DNA of 35,451 nucleotides from Nostoc parmelioides FACHB-3921 (GTDB taxonomy: Bacteria > Cyanobacteriota > Cyanobacteriia > Cyanobacteriales > Nostocaceae), in the NCBI RefSeq assembly GCF_014696625.1, contig NZ_JACJQL010000061.1, forward strand, positions 1 through 35,451, written 5' to 3'. Position numbers and translations under genes: made by a program. Under the pieces are notes generated by a model that searched no databases, was not told where the DNA came from, and saw nothing but the letters and a program-made list of their open reading frames with translations. Shown in pieces: positions 1-8,042 of this stretch (the first letter of the stretch is position 1; each line of letters opens with the position of its first letter).

Positions 1-89
1 CTACTTATCCTCTATACCACCTACTTAGACAGAACCTTGCCGTTAGATATGCCTGCCTTTATCCCTTGCTTAGTATTCTTGTACTATAT

Positions 90-503
90 TTAGATGCGTT
101 TGCCCTGAATCTCTACCTCAATGATGACCTGACCAATTTGGATTAAACAACCGTCCGACAAAAGATAACCCTGTCTTGGTTCTAGCTTTGTTCCTCCTAT
201 TCTTGTTCCCTCAATACTATCTAAATCTGCCAAGTAGTATTGCTCATCTTTCTTGATGATAATCGCATGAGTGCGACTAACACTTATATCCCTTATTAGT
301 AAGTGAGATGATTTTTCGCTGCCAATTACATAGTAATTGTTATTAGCAAAACAGGCACGTTGAACATAGTATTTGGTGACATGATTTTGGTGGACGAGCA
401 GATATAAATGTCTAATCTCCATAACCTGGGAGAGCAAATTTTCTAATTTTTGTCTCACTGGGCAGATAATACAGCAATTAGCTGAGTAAATCATCCACCA
501 CAA
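90..503 (-). CDS. FHA-domain protein (phosphothreonine-binding fold)
   Basis: This small 137-residue protein is mostly one forkhead-associated (FHA) domain, at about residues 45-130. The visible core is VIGS, then DISVSRTHA, then a GTRIGG turn and a LLSDGCLIQIG strand. FHA domains bind phosphothreonine peptides on partner proteins. The S-R-x-H motif is intact, but the Arg usual in the first loop (GR) is Ser here and the Asn of the usual N-G turn is Glu, so phosphopeptide affinity may be altered. It lies 171 bp downstream of the ParM-like gene on the same strand and may be co-transcribed with it. An internal ATG at 422 removes a cysteine-rich 27-residue head and is a possible true start; neither start has a strong Shine-Dalgarno. 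Fold assignment is confident; partner and role are unknown. Confidence 0.75.
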   Translation of the reverse strand: MWWMIYSANCCIICPVRQKLENLLSQVMEIRHLYLLVHQNHVTKYYVQRACFANNNYYVIGSEKSSHLLIRDISVSRTHAIIIKKDEQYYLADLDSIEGTRIGGTKLEPRQGYLLSDGCLIQIGQVIIEVEIQGKRI

Positions 504-601
504 TTAAAATACATTGAGATGAGAGGAGTCGAGTTGCGCGACTATGCTCTGGGGATCTGAGCAACATTCAAAGCCCAAGCCTTACACTTCAAGGATTTGG
601 C

Positions 602-630
602 GATGATCGTCAGAGATTCTGTCGATCATC
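602..630. repeat. 8-bp inverted repeat between the ParM-like and FHA genes
   Basis: GATGATCG at 602-609 and CGATCATC at 623-630 form a perfect 8-bp stem with a 13-base loop, about 50 bases past the stop of the ParM-like gene on the minus strand. No T-run follows on the minus strand, so it is not a textbook intrinsic terminator; it may be a processing or protein-binding site. Confidence 0.45.
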
Positions 631-674
631 AGACAGCATTATCAGCAATAGTTGTCGCACAAATGCCAACTAGT

Positions 675-1910
675 CTAAATCTCTTGGCTAGTAGTTATAT
701 AACCGTTCCTTTGCCAAATCTCCATGTCTACCGTAGAACTGTTGAATGGTTGAACATAGTAATCAGGGACTAAAGGTTTGTCTTGGCGGTCATAGCTAAA
801 TTCATGATCCAAAAATTTAATATGGCTAATATGGGATGCCCAAACATCGGCTACCCTATTGCCTAATCCCATTGTGTCTAAATATTTAGGTAGTTCCATT
901 CCTCCATTCCAACAAACAGGGACACCTTCACCATCAAAATGTTCGGTTAGCTCTTGGCGTATAAACGATGCTGTCCCACCACAAATTAAGATTTCATCCA
1001 TTTGGGCAATATTCCTCAACCAGCGCCATAAAGCACGGCAATACTCTTTCTTCACTATTGGTAAAATCCGACAAAACAACTCCATGTCAGCATTGATTTC
1101 TTCAGTTTTGGTTTTGCGTGATAAAAACCTTAGTGCATCAAAATTGTTAACAGTGGTTTCGGCTAAAGCTCCTATTAGGCGTAAGTCATCTTTTGATAAA
1201 CCTACAGCAGTCCTTTCTACAAACTGTTGCACCACCCAATTCATCCCTAAATCTGTAGATTCAGCTTTGATTGCATTGCCCTTGTGCGACAGAATAAAAC
1301 TGGCATTGCGATAGCCTAACATCAGCATTCCTATACTCTTTTGGAAATAGTTAATGTTGACGTTGCGACTACGATACGCCATGATCCCCGCCCCTTCTGG
1401 ACTGACATCAAAGCTACGTAATTTCGCTTTTAACCTTCCTGTTGGTGTGATTATTCCTGTTTTTAAGTTCTGTGCTAGTTTGGCTCTGAGCGTTTGCCCA
1501 TCCGACGCTTCTCCCACTGGCAACAACAAATGTACATATAGTTCTATATCTGGGTTTTTCACTCTCAAGCGCCGAATTGCCAACCATAACATAGCGGCTA
1601 CTTTGGGTAAGGCATATTGATACTTCAAATCCCTAATCGCTGATGTCCCCGCAAACATACTTCTGGCTAATGCCCCCAGGACATAGTATTCTTCCCCAAT
1701 CCCTATCCACACTGTCGTATCTTGTACCAGTTGATTTGACAAATATTCTATTGACTCTACCCCTAAATCCGCTATTTCTGGTTCCATTGCTAAAACTAGG
1801 GGAACCCCATCTGGATAAATTTGTGCTATCCCCTTCTGGGAACTTGTCCCTAAGTCAATAGTTACTACAACTTTTGTGTAGTCTTTGGAATTACTACTCC
1901 TTTTATTCAT
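675..1910 (-). CDS. ParM/StbA-like plasmid segregation actin
   Basis: The 411-residue protein has the actin-like ATPase layout. A phosphate-1 loop DLGTSSQKG lies at residues 19-27, a second loop (GMLMLGYRNAS) near the middle, and an adenosine-binding segment ILICGGTASF near residue 308. Actins of this family form filaments that push plasmid copies apart, helped by a DNA-binding adaptor that loads the filament onto a centromere. The start overlaps the 3' end of the upstream acidic-protein gene by 8 bases, so the two are translationally coupled. ParM operons usually run actin then adaptor; here the candidate adaptor comes first. Family assignment is confident, and the segregation role follows from the family and the plasmid context. 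Other plasmid-borne actin-like proteins (Alp types) are an alternative subfamily. Confidence 0.8.
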   Translation of the reverse strand: MNKRSSNSKDYTKVVVTIDLGTSSQKGIAQIYPDGVPLVLAMEPEIADLGVESIEYLSNQLVQDTTVWIGIGEEYYVLGALARSMFAGTSAIRDLKYQYALPKVAAMLWLAIRRLRVKNPDIELYVHLLLPVGEASDGQTLRAKLAQNLKTGIITPTGRLKAKLRSFDVSPEGAGIMAYRSRNVNINYFQKSIGMLMLGYRNASFILSHKGNAIKAESTDLGMNWVVQQFVERTAVGLSKDDLRLIGALAETTVNNFDALRFLSRKTKTEEINADMELFCRILPIVKKEYCRALWRWLRNIAQMDEILICGGTASFIRQELTEHFDGEGVPVCWNGGMELPKYLDTMGLGNRVADVWASHISHIKFLDHEFSYDRQDKPLVPDYYVQPFNSSTVDMEIWQRNGYITTSQEI

Positions 1911-2445
1911 TTAACACCCCGTTTTGGTCGTTCCAGCCAAACATCCGCTTAATCTGGGTCATCTCTTGATTTTTTTGCGGGGAAATAAATTCATCATCAT
2001 CGTCTTCATCGTCTTCATCGTCTTCATCGTCTTCATCAGTAGAACTTATTTGTTCATTTCCCGAAGTAGAACTTATTTGCCCATTTCCCGAAATAATTCC
2101 TAAGACAGATAGACTATCCGATGCCACTATGTCTGATGCTGGCGTTGATATATTTGATGTCACCACTAGCGGGTCTGTTACTATTCCACAAATTCTCCGA
2201 ATTACACTAATTTGTGCTTCTAACTGACCTATTGCCCAAATGCCAATCTGTCTTAGTTCTTCTCCCCTCAGCCCTGAAGAAAACAAGGCAAGAGGTAGCC
2301 AGTGGTTTTTTAATGTTGCTGTTATAACTTGCGAATAATCTGTCTCTAAACCAAATGGATTTGACCTTATGTAGCCAATCACTTTTCCATCTAAACTATC
2401 TTTGGGGCGCTTAATCGAAACTCTTATTTGTTCTATCTCTGCCAT
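1903..2445 (-). CDS. Acidic, repeat-bearing protein; candidate adaptor for the ParM-like actin
   Basis: Not a family I recognise with certainty. Residues 1-105 look folded: a basic strand-like start (QIRVSIKRP), then helical stretches ending near IRRICGIV. This could hold a small ribbon-helix-helix-like DNA-binding unit, but that is inference. Residues 105-155 are low complexity: Ser/Thr-rich, then two copies of a GN(G/E)QISST unit, then a long Asp/Glu run, then a short C-terminal segment. The gene is first in a two-gene operon with the ParM-like actin, overlapping it by 8 bases, which is the main reason to propose an adaptor (ParR-like) role. The acidic and GNxQISST repeats are encoded by DNA tandem repeats, so their length may vary among strains. 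Confidence 0.6.
   Translation of the reverse strand: MAEIEQIRVSIKRPKDSLDGKVIGYIRSNPFGLETDYSQVITATLKNHWLPLALFSSGLRGEELRQIGIWAIGQLEAQISVIRRICGIVTDPLVVTSNISTPASDIVASDSLSVLGIISGNGQISSTSGNEQISSTDEDDEDDEDDEDDDDEFISPQKNQEMTQIKRMFGWNDQNGVLNE
2002..2037. repeat. Four perfect copies of a 9-bp coding microsatellite
   Basis: GTCTTCATC is repeated at 2002, 2011, 2020 and 2029, with a TCATCATCAT run just before it. On the minus strand it encodes the Asp/Asp/Glu run of the acidic protein. The 9-bp period keeps the frame, so gain or loss of units changes only the length of the acidic tract. Confidence 0.9.
2038..2091. repeat. 27-bp tandem duplication in the acidic-protein gene
   Basis: Two adjacent 27-base units (2038-2064 and 2065-2091), each starting AGTAGAACTTATTTG and ending CATTTCCCGA, differ at two bases. 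They encode the duplicated GN(G/E)QISST peptide just before the acidic run. The period is a multiple of three, so the frame is kept. Confidence 0.9.
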
Positions 2446-2491
2446 ATTTTATGGTTCTCACAGAGGTAATGCAGATATTAGAAATTATGAC

Positions 2492-2525
2492 ACTTTATTT
2501 TTCAACCTGCTGAACTTTATTTTTC
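2492..2525. repeat. Two direct repeats 22 bp apart upstream of the segregation operon
   Basis: ACTTTATTTTTC occurs at 2492-2503 and 2514-2525, a start-to-start distance of 22 bp or about two helical turns. A diverged third copy (ACTTTATTTC) lies at 2610-2619. The position, 50-175 bp upstream of the acidic-protein start, fits an adaptor-binding centromere or operator. AT-rich sequence makes chance repeats more likely, so confidence is low. Confidence 0.35.
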
Positions 2526-2749
2526 TTAAAATTTAGTTTTAATAGTTTTCTGCTTGAGGAACTTCAATTTCACTTTTCTTTATCTATGAAGCCATCTTAA
2601 ATTGCTTAAACTTTATTTCTACTTGTTCATTTAATCATTTTCTTTAGACTTCACAGCACAATTCCTTCAAAATATTGAATCTACACTATTTAAGTCGGGT
2701 TTATTTTCCTTTTCAGTACATTTTTTGTCAAAATAAATACTATCAATTT

Positions 2750-2798
2750 GGACGGCCAAAAGTTCAAAAAATGCCGTTTTCTGTCCTCTTGGCCGTCC
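2750..2798. repeat. 49-bp hairpin repeat, copy 1
   Basis: The left arm GGACGGCCAAAAG (2750-2762) pairs with CTCTTGGCCGTCC (2786-2798) with one mismatch. The interior adds a second weaker stem (CAAAAAA with TTTTCTG) around a TGCCG loop. The whole unit recurs 96 bp downstream. No long T-run follows, so a simple terminator is unlikely. Candidate roles are a centromere, an oriT or single-strand-origin structure, or a small structured RNA. Confidence 0.85.
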
Positions 2799-2845
2799 TT
2801 ACACAAGCCTGAATCGTAAATATTTAGATTTCATGACTTTTCTTT

Positions 2846-2894
2846 GGACGGCCAAAAGTTCAAAAAATGCCGTTTTCTGTCCTTTTGGCCGTCC
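2846..2894. repeat. 49-bp hairpin repeat, copy 2 (perfect arms)
   Basis: GGACGGCCAAAAG (2846-2858) and CTTTTGGCCGTCC (2882-2894) are perfect 13-bp inverted arms enclosing the same interior as copy 1. The two copies differ at only one base in 49, a right-arm position that restores full pairing here, while the flanking sequence between them is unrelated. Confidence 0.9.
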
Positions 2895-3207
2895 ACGATT
2901 TTGGCATTTTTCCCCTTGAAAGTCTTATCCTTAATCAGTTACAGCCACTTTTTTACCCTTTTTTTATTCTCAATAACTTGGGTCTTATTGAGAATGTGTA
3001 CTACAACCTAGTTGATTTTGTACTACAAAAATTGCTAAAAATTTTGAATTAGCTTTGAACACCCTTGAGTAATTCTGGAAAAATTATGTAGGCAGTCCAT
3101 AAATTCTCATTAATTTAGAGTTATTGACAATAAAATAGCCCCAAACCCTTGATATTACGTGTTTTTCGGGTCTAAAACCTAAAAGATTAGGTATCATGTA
3201 CTTAGGA

Positions 3208-3223
3208 TATAATTGTGATTATA
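3208..3223. repeat. Small palindrome upstream of the MobV relaxase gene
   Basis: TATAAT (3208-3213) and ATTATA (3218-3223) flank TGTG about 235 bp before the relaxase start. Some MobV oriT sites have a small inverted repeat next to a TGTG-containing nick region, so this is a weak oriT candidate. The TATAAT hexamers (also 3220-3225) could equally be a -10 element, although no convincing -35 is seen. Confidence 0.3.
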
Positions 3224-3457
3224 ATGACTGCATTACTAGCGAAATCTTGTAGATGGTGGGAGAACTGCTCCAGAAGCGCTGTAGGATAGCTTAAAATAGT
3301 CGTACTTACTACGTTTATCTACCCATTTTCGCATTTGAGCGATTAGGCTTTAAAAGTGGCGTAAAATCGGGGAAAAACAGCAATAATTTGAGTAATATTT
3401 GTTTCTCCCTCAGCCAGCCCAAAAACTCGTATTTCCAAATTTTAGCGTAAAGAAAAA

Positions 3458-5164
3458 ATGGCATACGCAATCGCCCGATTAAAAAAATTAAAGCGGGGCA
3501 ACATATCAGGGAGTGCATCTCACACTGCACGAGAACGTGAAACTCCTAATGCAGATCCCACTCAAAAAAATATTAGGTTCATTGGTAGTCTTGACCCGGA
3601 GGAACGATTAGAAGATTTAGTCTTAGCCAAGATAGAGGAGCATGAGCAGAGGCGGAAGATTCGCACGGATGCAGTTTACTGTGTAGAGTTACTCTTGAGT
3701 GCTTCGCCTAGTTATTTCCGCCCAGACTGCCCAACTAATGCTGGTTACTATGAAGGGCAGAAGTTAGATGACTGGTTAGAAGCGACTCACCAGTGGTTGG
3801 CGGATGAATATGGCGATCGCATTGTCAGAGCCGAGTTACACCTGGATGAAGCTACACCTCATATTCACGCTTACTTTGTGCCGATTGATGATCAAGGACA
3901 ATTGCGCTGTAATCATTTCTTCGATGGGCGGCAAAAAATTCATGCGTTTCAGGATTCGTACTATGACACGATGCGCCTGATTGGGCTGGAGCGCGGGATC
4001 AAAGGCAGTAAAGCCCAGCACCAGGACATCAAAGATTTTTACCGCATTGTGGAGGAGGGGCGCGACTTAGAAGTTGATCAACTGAGTGTAGAGCATCTTA
4101 AGGCTAAAGCGGCTGACAGGGAAAGAGCCAATCAACGTAAACAGGAGATGGAAGCTACAGCCAAAGCTCTAGCACTTGAAAATGAACAGTTGCGGCGACT
4201 AATTGAGCAATTAGAGCAAGACAATCAGCAATTACGACTCAAGAGCGAATGGTCAACTGATTTAGCTTTAGATGATGTTGCTTGGGAGTTAGGACTGTGG
4301 CGTAAAGGCAATGAATGGGTAGGAAGAAACCACATCATTAATATAGATGGGTCTAAATTTACTGACTTTGGCAATGGTTCAGCATTAGTTGGTCATGGGG
4401 CGCTCGACTTGGTGAGGCAAGTTAATAAATGTGACCAAGTTCAAGCGATCGCATGGTTGGGAGAGCGATTTGGGGAAACTGGCGCAGAACGTGCAGCGAT
4501 CTCTGTTGCTAGAAGAATGACGAGTGACATTATCCAAACTCAAAGCGCACCTCAATTTACCCTACCCGTTGAGGATAAAGCTAACTGGTCATCCGTTGAG
4601 CGTTACCTTACCCAAAAACGAGAAATCCCCTCTGATTGCGTACAAATGCTTCACAACCAGGGGCTAGTTTATGCCGACTCAAAAGCAAATGCCGTGTTTG
4701 TGATGCGGGATCTCGACGGAAATACCAAAGGGGCATTTTTACAAGGGACAGCTAATACATTCTCTGGTTATGAGCCGGGAACCCATCGTCGCTCTTGTTC
4801 GTTTTACTTTTCTTTAGGTGGCAAGGCAACTGATAAAAGCTCTAAAGCAGTGCTGTGTTCTTCTCCCATTGATGCTATTTCACTGTTTGTACTGGAATAT
4901 CACGTTAAAGGAATACCAGACAACAGAACACTTTACATGGCAGTAGACGACACCTCAAGTTTACCTTTTGAACGATTACGTAATGTTCCGAATGTACAAG
5001 TAGCTTTTATTCAACCAAATATGGCACGGACTGTTAAAGAACTACTGCCACAATCGAAGTTACTCAAGTGTGAAACTCTTGATTGGAATACGCAGTTAGT
5101 CAATTCCTCTCGTCAATTACAACAACGACTTTCACAACAAAAGCATGAAGAATTAGAACTATAG
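3458..5164 (+). CDS. MobV-family relaxase with C-terminal degenerate TOPRIM-like domain
   Basis: This 568-residue protein is a plasmid mobilization relaxase of the MobV (Pre/Mob) family, which nicks oriT and stays bound to the transferred strand. The N-terminus (MAYAIARLKKLKRGN) matches the family start, and motif III reads HLDEATPHIHAYFVP with H128, E131, H135 and H137. A coiled coil follows at about 210-260. After it the protein resembles a CHC2-like plus DUF3991/TOPRIM-like primase tail (IDGSKFTDFGNG; VLCSSPIDAISL; YMAVDDTSS). In that tail the usual TOPRIM catalytic Glu is Ser and the DxD motif is altered, so primase or strand-cleavage activity by the tail is doubtful. It is the first gene of a close-packed plus-strand operon. 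Confidence 0.9.
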   Translation: MAYAIARLKKLKRGNISGSASHTARERETPNADPTQKNIRFIGSLDPEERLEDLVLAKIEEHEQRRKIRTDAVYCVELLLSASPSYFRPDCPTNAGYYEGQKLDDWLEATHQWLADEYGDRIVRAELHLDEATPHIHAYFVPIDDQGQLRCNHFFDGRQKIHAFQDSYYDTMRLIGLERGIKGSKAQHQDIKDFYRIVEEGRDLEVDQLSVEHLKAKAADRERANQRKQEMEATAKALALENEQLRRLIEQLEQDNQQLRLKSEWSTDLALDDVAWELGLWRKGNEWVGRNHIINIDGSKFTDFGNGSALVGHGALDLVRQVNKCDQVQAIAWLGERFGETGAERAAISVARRMTSDIIQTQSAPQFTLPVEDKANWSSVERYLTQKREIPSDCVQMLHNQGLVYADSKANAVFVMRDLDGNTKGAFLQGTANTFSGYEPGTHRRSCSFYFSLGGKATDKSSKAVLCSSPIDAISLFVLEYHVKGIPDNRTLYMAVDDTSSLPFERLRNVPNVQVAFIQPNMARTVKELLPQSKLLKCETLDWNTQLVNSSRQLQQRLSQQKHEELEL

Positions 5165-5272
5165 TTGCAAAAAAAGTCAAGCAACTCTAGCACTGTTTTT
5201 TTCCGTACCAAAGTAGCTGGTAAAGAGTTTCGGCTATCAATATTATCAGGATGCTATTTACTCACGACCTTG

Positions 5273-6892
5273 ATGAATAATGAGCTAACAAAGCAAATAT
5301 TCTCGCTAATCAAACTTAACAATAAGCTGATAGCTGTCGAGTCTCCATTACAAGAGAGGATCTGGCTACTGACTAATCTGGCTAATGAGTGTCAGCAAAA
5401 CAACATTAACTGTTACCTGTGGACGCTGGAAGATGATGCGCTACACCAGTTAGAGACTAATGAGTTCGGATTAACTTTACAAACAGTTGACCAGTATCAG
5501 GCGATCGCCAAGATTCGGCGCGAAAATTACTTTGAAATTCTGCGATTCTGGCAAACTGCTGATTTACAAGGCATTCTCATACTTGAGGGTATATTTCCCT
5601 GGCTGGGAGAATCTACCACTGACCCTGATTTTTTCTTAACTGCCGAGTGGATCAAGTCAGCCCTCATTAACCTGAAGTTGTACAATTGCAATGCCCAAAA
5701 GACAGCAATACTTTTAGGCCCAAACGCTAGTCTTTCTTTTGATATTGCACCGGAAATTCCGACACTCATTCAACAACTGCCAACTATCGAGGAGATAAGC
5801 ACTCACTTACCCCAAGTATTACCTGATTACAGCGCCGACGAAATTCATGCAACTGCGATCGCAAGCGTAGGGATGTACTTAGCAGATATCGACTATGGCA
5901 TTCGACAGGCTTTAGCTCCTGAAATTAAACCCCTGGAGTTAGTACAAAAGCTTTCGGCTTACAAAATAGAACTGTTTAAGCGGATTTATAATATTCAATT
6001 TCTCCAACCCCCTAGCACTCCTATCGGTGGTTTAGAACTGATGCAGCAAGCGTTTAAAACTTATAAGCGCCTGTTAACAACACTGGCGAAAGCTTATAAT
6101 CTTCGCTTACCCAAGGGGATTTTACTTATCGGCCCACCGGGGACTGGAAAATCTTACTCGGCTAAAGCTTGTTCTGCACAGTTAGGACTGCCTCTGATTA
6201 TTTTGGAGTGGGGGAATTTTCGCAGCTACGGTAATTTAGCTGAATATAAGCTCAAGAATTTACTCGCACTGATAGACCGGATCAACCGTATAATTTTATA
6301 CTTAGATGACTTTGATAAGGGATTTGCTGGGGATGATGATTTATCTAGGCGACTAGCAGGTATGCTTTTGACCTGGATGCAAGAGCGTACTAGTGAGGTT
6401 TTAATTATCGCTTCGGCTAACAATATTGAATGGTTGCCGCCAGAACTAACCAGGAGTGGGCGCTTTGACGAGATTTTCAAAGTCGATTTACCCAATTATG
6501 GAGAACGGCACGAAATATTCAAAATTCACTTAGCTCGATTTGATGCTCGGTTCCGTCATGGAGGTGATGGGTACACCGAACCTGAATGGAAAAGGTTGCT
6601 CAAAGCCACACAACGCTGTGTCGGTGCGGAAATTGGGGCAATTGTCGAACGTGCCGCCGTCTTTACTTTCTGTCAAATGTTCAGTGAAGATGTTTTGTCA
6701 GTTGGTGAACTGCCACCGTTAGAAATTACGCTCTCAGCATTGTTAACTGCAAGGCAGAACATGAATCCTCTAGCCATCCGTGAGGCTGACCGGGTTGAAA
6801 GTATGAGGAACAAAGCCGCGTTGCAAGGTCAAGCATCTAGTCCAATCGATTCATCTATATATAGTCTCGGCAATATCGATATTTTCGGATAA
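5273..6892 (+). CDS. AAA ATPase, Ycf46-like
   Basis: The C-terminal half is a classical AAA module: Walker A GPPGTGKS (residues 287-294 from this start), Walker B ILYLDDFD (D345, D346), and an arginine-bearing ELTRSGRFDEIF segment. The N-terminal region (LIAVESPLQERIWLLTNLA) resembles the N-domain of cyanobacterial/plastid Ycf46 ATPases. AAA proteins of this kind remodel or extract protein substrates; a role in loading or removing the relaxase is inference from operon position. The frame is open back to a TTG at 5165, directly after the relaxase stop, giving 575 residues. I prefer ATG 5273 because the protein then begins like Ycf46, and because the extra 36 residues cover a T7-containing motif found in two intergenic regions of this window. 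Neither start has a clear Shine-Dalgarno. Confidence 0.85.
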   Translation: MNNELTKQIFSLIKLNNKLIAVESPLQERIWLLTNLANECQQNNINCYLWTLEDDALHQLETNEFGLTLQTVDQYQAIAKIRRENYFEILRFWQTADLQGILILEGIFPWLGESTTDPDFFLTAEWIKSALINLKLYNCNAQKTAILLGPNASLSFDIAPEIPTLIQQLPTIEEISTHLPQVLPDYSADEIHATAIASVGMYLADIDYGIRQALAPEIKPLELVQKLSAYKIELFKRIYNIQFLQPPSTPIGGLELMQQAFKTYKRLLTTLAKAYNLRLPKGILLIGPPGTGKSYSAKACSAQLGLPLIILEWGNFRSYGNLAEYKLKNLLALIDRINRIILYLDDFDKGFAGDDDLSRRLAGMLLTWMQERTSEVLIIASANNIEWLPPELTRSGRFDEIFKVDLPNYGERHEIFKIHLARFDARFRHGGDGYTEPEWKRLLKATQRCVGAEIGAIVERAAVFTFCQMFSEDVLSVGELPPLEITLSALLTARQNMNPLAIREADRVESMRNKAALQGQASSPIDSSIYSLGNIDIFG

Positions 6893-6894
6893 TT

Positions 6895-7455
6895 ATGCAA
6901 ATTAAGATCATCAATTCCGAGAAGGATTTATACGTTGCTGCCTACAAGTTGATAAAAAGACTAGGGCCAATTGCTGGGGGATTAATTATTTTGGGAAATT
7001 TGACAATGATTTACATCGAAACTCGTCCCCAAAATCTACCCGTAACTCACATCCTCTCCCACAACAACCAGACATTTAAGCTAGAAGTCGCCTCTACGCC
7101 AGAGCAATTAGAGAAGGGGCTGAAATTTCGAGCTTCTATTCCAAGCGATCGCGGAATGTTATTTAATCTGGGGGGCGAAATTTACAATGTACCTTTTTGG
7201 ATGTACAAGGTAAATTTTCCACTGGACATTATTTTTCTTAAAGATAATGTGGTGACAACTGTTGTTTACAACGCAAAACCTTGTCAAAAAAGCCCTTGCC
7301 CCATCTACAAGGGGCGAGTTGCTAATCGGGTGTTAGAGCTTGCCCCCGGCGCTGCCAATATCAAGGTAGGCGACAGGCTCAAAATCCAGCCGTTATCAAC
7401 TTTGCCCAAAAATGATATCGGTTTTGATAGCGGCGATTCTTTGAGAAGTAAGTAG
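6895..7455 (+). CDS. DUF192-family exported or membrane-anchored protein
   Basis: The 186-residue protein has one hydrophobic segment (about 21-44) followed by a DUF192 domain. Typical features are RGMLFNLGG, then FWMYKVNFPLDIIFL, then a C-terminal VLELAPGAANIKVGD. The biochemical role of DUF192 is not established; members are small extracytoplasmic beta proteins. Two cysteines in KPCQKSPCP may form a disulfide. The start codon lies 2 bases after the AAA ATPase stop, so the gene belongs to the relaxase operon. Finding it beside conjugation genes suggests an envelope-side accessory role in transfer, but that is inference. Confidence 0.85.
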   Translation: MQIKIINSEKDLYVAAYKLIKRLGPIAGGLIILGNLTMIYIETRPQNLPVTHILSHNNQTFKLEVASTPEQLEKGLKFRASIPSDRGMLFNLGGEIYNVPFWMYKVNFPLDIIFLKDNVVTTVVYNAKPCQKSPCPIYKGRVANRVLELAPGAANIKVGDRLKIQPLSTLPKNDIGFDSGDSLRSK

Positions 7456-7478
7456 ATTGTCAAAGTATTGCTATCTAT

Positions 7479-8042
7479 TTGATATCAGTGGTGCTGTCAG
7501 TGAATCAACTAATCATAATTTTCATACTAGCTCTGATTTTGGTTTGCTTGTTGTTGCTCGGAAGCAAGAAAAGCCGATATCTGCCAAAAAACATCAGGCA
7601 TCAAAGACGGATTACAAAAGGTGAAGCTGTACTAGAGAGAATCAACAAAATCATTGCAGAACACCACGAATCACTACCTGCTGTACTAGGATATCTCCGC
7701 AAGATAGATCCGCTTGTTTTTGAAGAATTGCTTCTGTCTAGTTTTCAGCGTCAGGGTTACAAAATAAAACGTAACCAACGTTACACCGGGGATGGAGGGA
7801 TAGATGGTCATGTTTGGCTGCATGGTCAAATGTATCTGGTGCAAGCAAAACGTTATAAAGATTCTATTAAAGCCGAACACTTGAAGGAATTTGCTCAAGT
7901 TATTGCAAAGCACCAAGCCCGTGGAGGGTTTTTTATTCACACTGGCACAACTCTGGCTAAGGCTAAATCTGTTTTGCAGCAGCATCCAGAAATCAAGTTG
8001 CTGAGTGGACAAAGGTTGGTGGATTTTCTTAGATGTTTATAG
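7479..8042 (+). CDS. Membrane-anchored Mrr-like (DUF2034-type) restriction endonuclease-fold protein
   Basis: An N-terminal membrane segment (about 8-28) is followed by a PD-(D/E)XK nuclease fold of the Mrr_cat type: FEELLLSSFQRQGY, then GDGGIDGHV, then YLVQAKRYKDSI, then GGFFIHTGT. The GGIDG aspartate and QAK glutamine/lysine are the expected catalytic positions. Mrr-like nucleases cut DNA, often methylated DNA; a membrane tether would place the activity near the cell envelope or transfer pore. The start is uncertain: TTG 7479 is given, but GTG codons at 7488, 7491 and 7500 are in frame and plausible. It is the last gene of the relaxase operon, 23 bases after the DUF192 gene. Confidence 0.8.
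   Translation: MISVVLSVNQLIIIFILALILVCLLLLGSKKSRYLPKNIRHQRRITKGEAVLERINKIIAEHHESLPAVLGYLRKIDPLVFEELLLSSFQRQGYKIKRNQRYTGDGGIDGHVWLHGQMYLVQAKRYKDSIKAEHLKEFAQVIAKHQARGGFFIHTGTTLAKAKSVLQQHPEIKLLSGQRLVDFLRCL

Larger units (their letters stand above)
2446..3457. other. Gene-free 1-kb AT-rich region; candidate centromere/oriT/promoter region
   Basis: No credible gene lies in this kilobase, which separates the minus-strand segregation operon from the plus-strand mobilization operon. It holds direct ACTTTATTTTTC repeats at 2492 and 2514, two 49-bp hairpin repeats at 2750 and 2846, a TATAAT-TGTG-ATTATA palindrome at 3208, and on the minus strand a perfect TTGACA hexamer (plus-strand TGTCAA at 2726-2731) that could be the -35 of the segregation operon, although no good -10 follows it. 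ParM-type centromeres lie next to their operons and MobV oriT sites lie just upstream of the relaxase gene, so both are expected here. Which repeat does what cannot be settled by reading. Confidence 0.6.

Noticed and set aside
71..84. LexA-like site AGTATTCTTGTACT near the left edge
   Set aside because: On the reverse strand it misses one fixed position of the consensus and lies beyond the 3' end of the FHA gene, so no target promoter is visible.
2867..3052. 61-codon plus-strand reading frame
   Set aside because: It begins inside the second 49-bp hairpin, has no ribosome site, and its composition is that of translated AT-rich DNA.
3315..3530. 71-codon minus-strand reading frame over the relaxase start
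   Set aside because: It overlaps the confident MobV start on the other strand and has no recognisable features.
5204..5217. LexA-like site in the AAA ATPase 5' region
   Set aside because: CGTACCAAAGTAGC fails the consensus at two positions; only the T7-containing motif next to it was kept.
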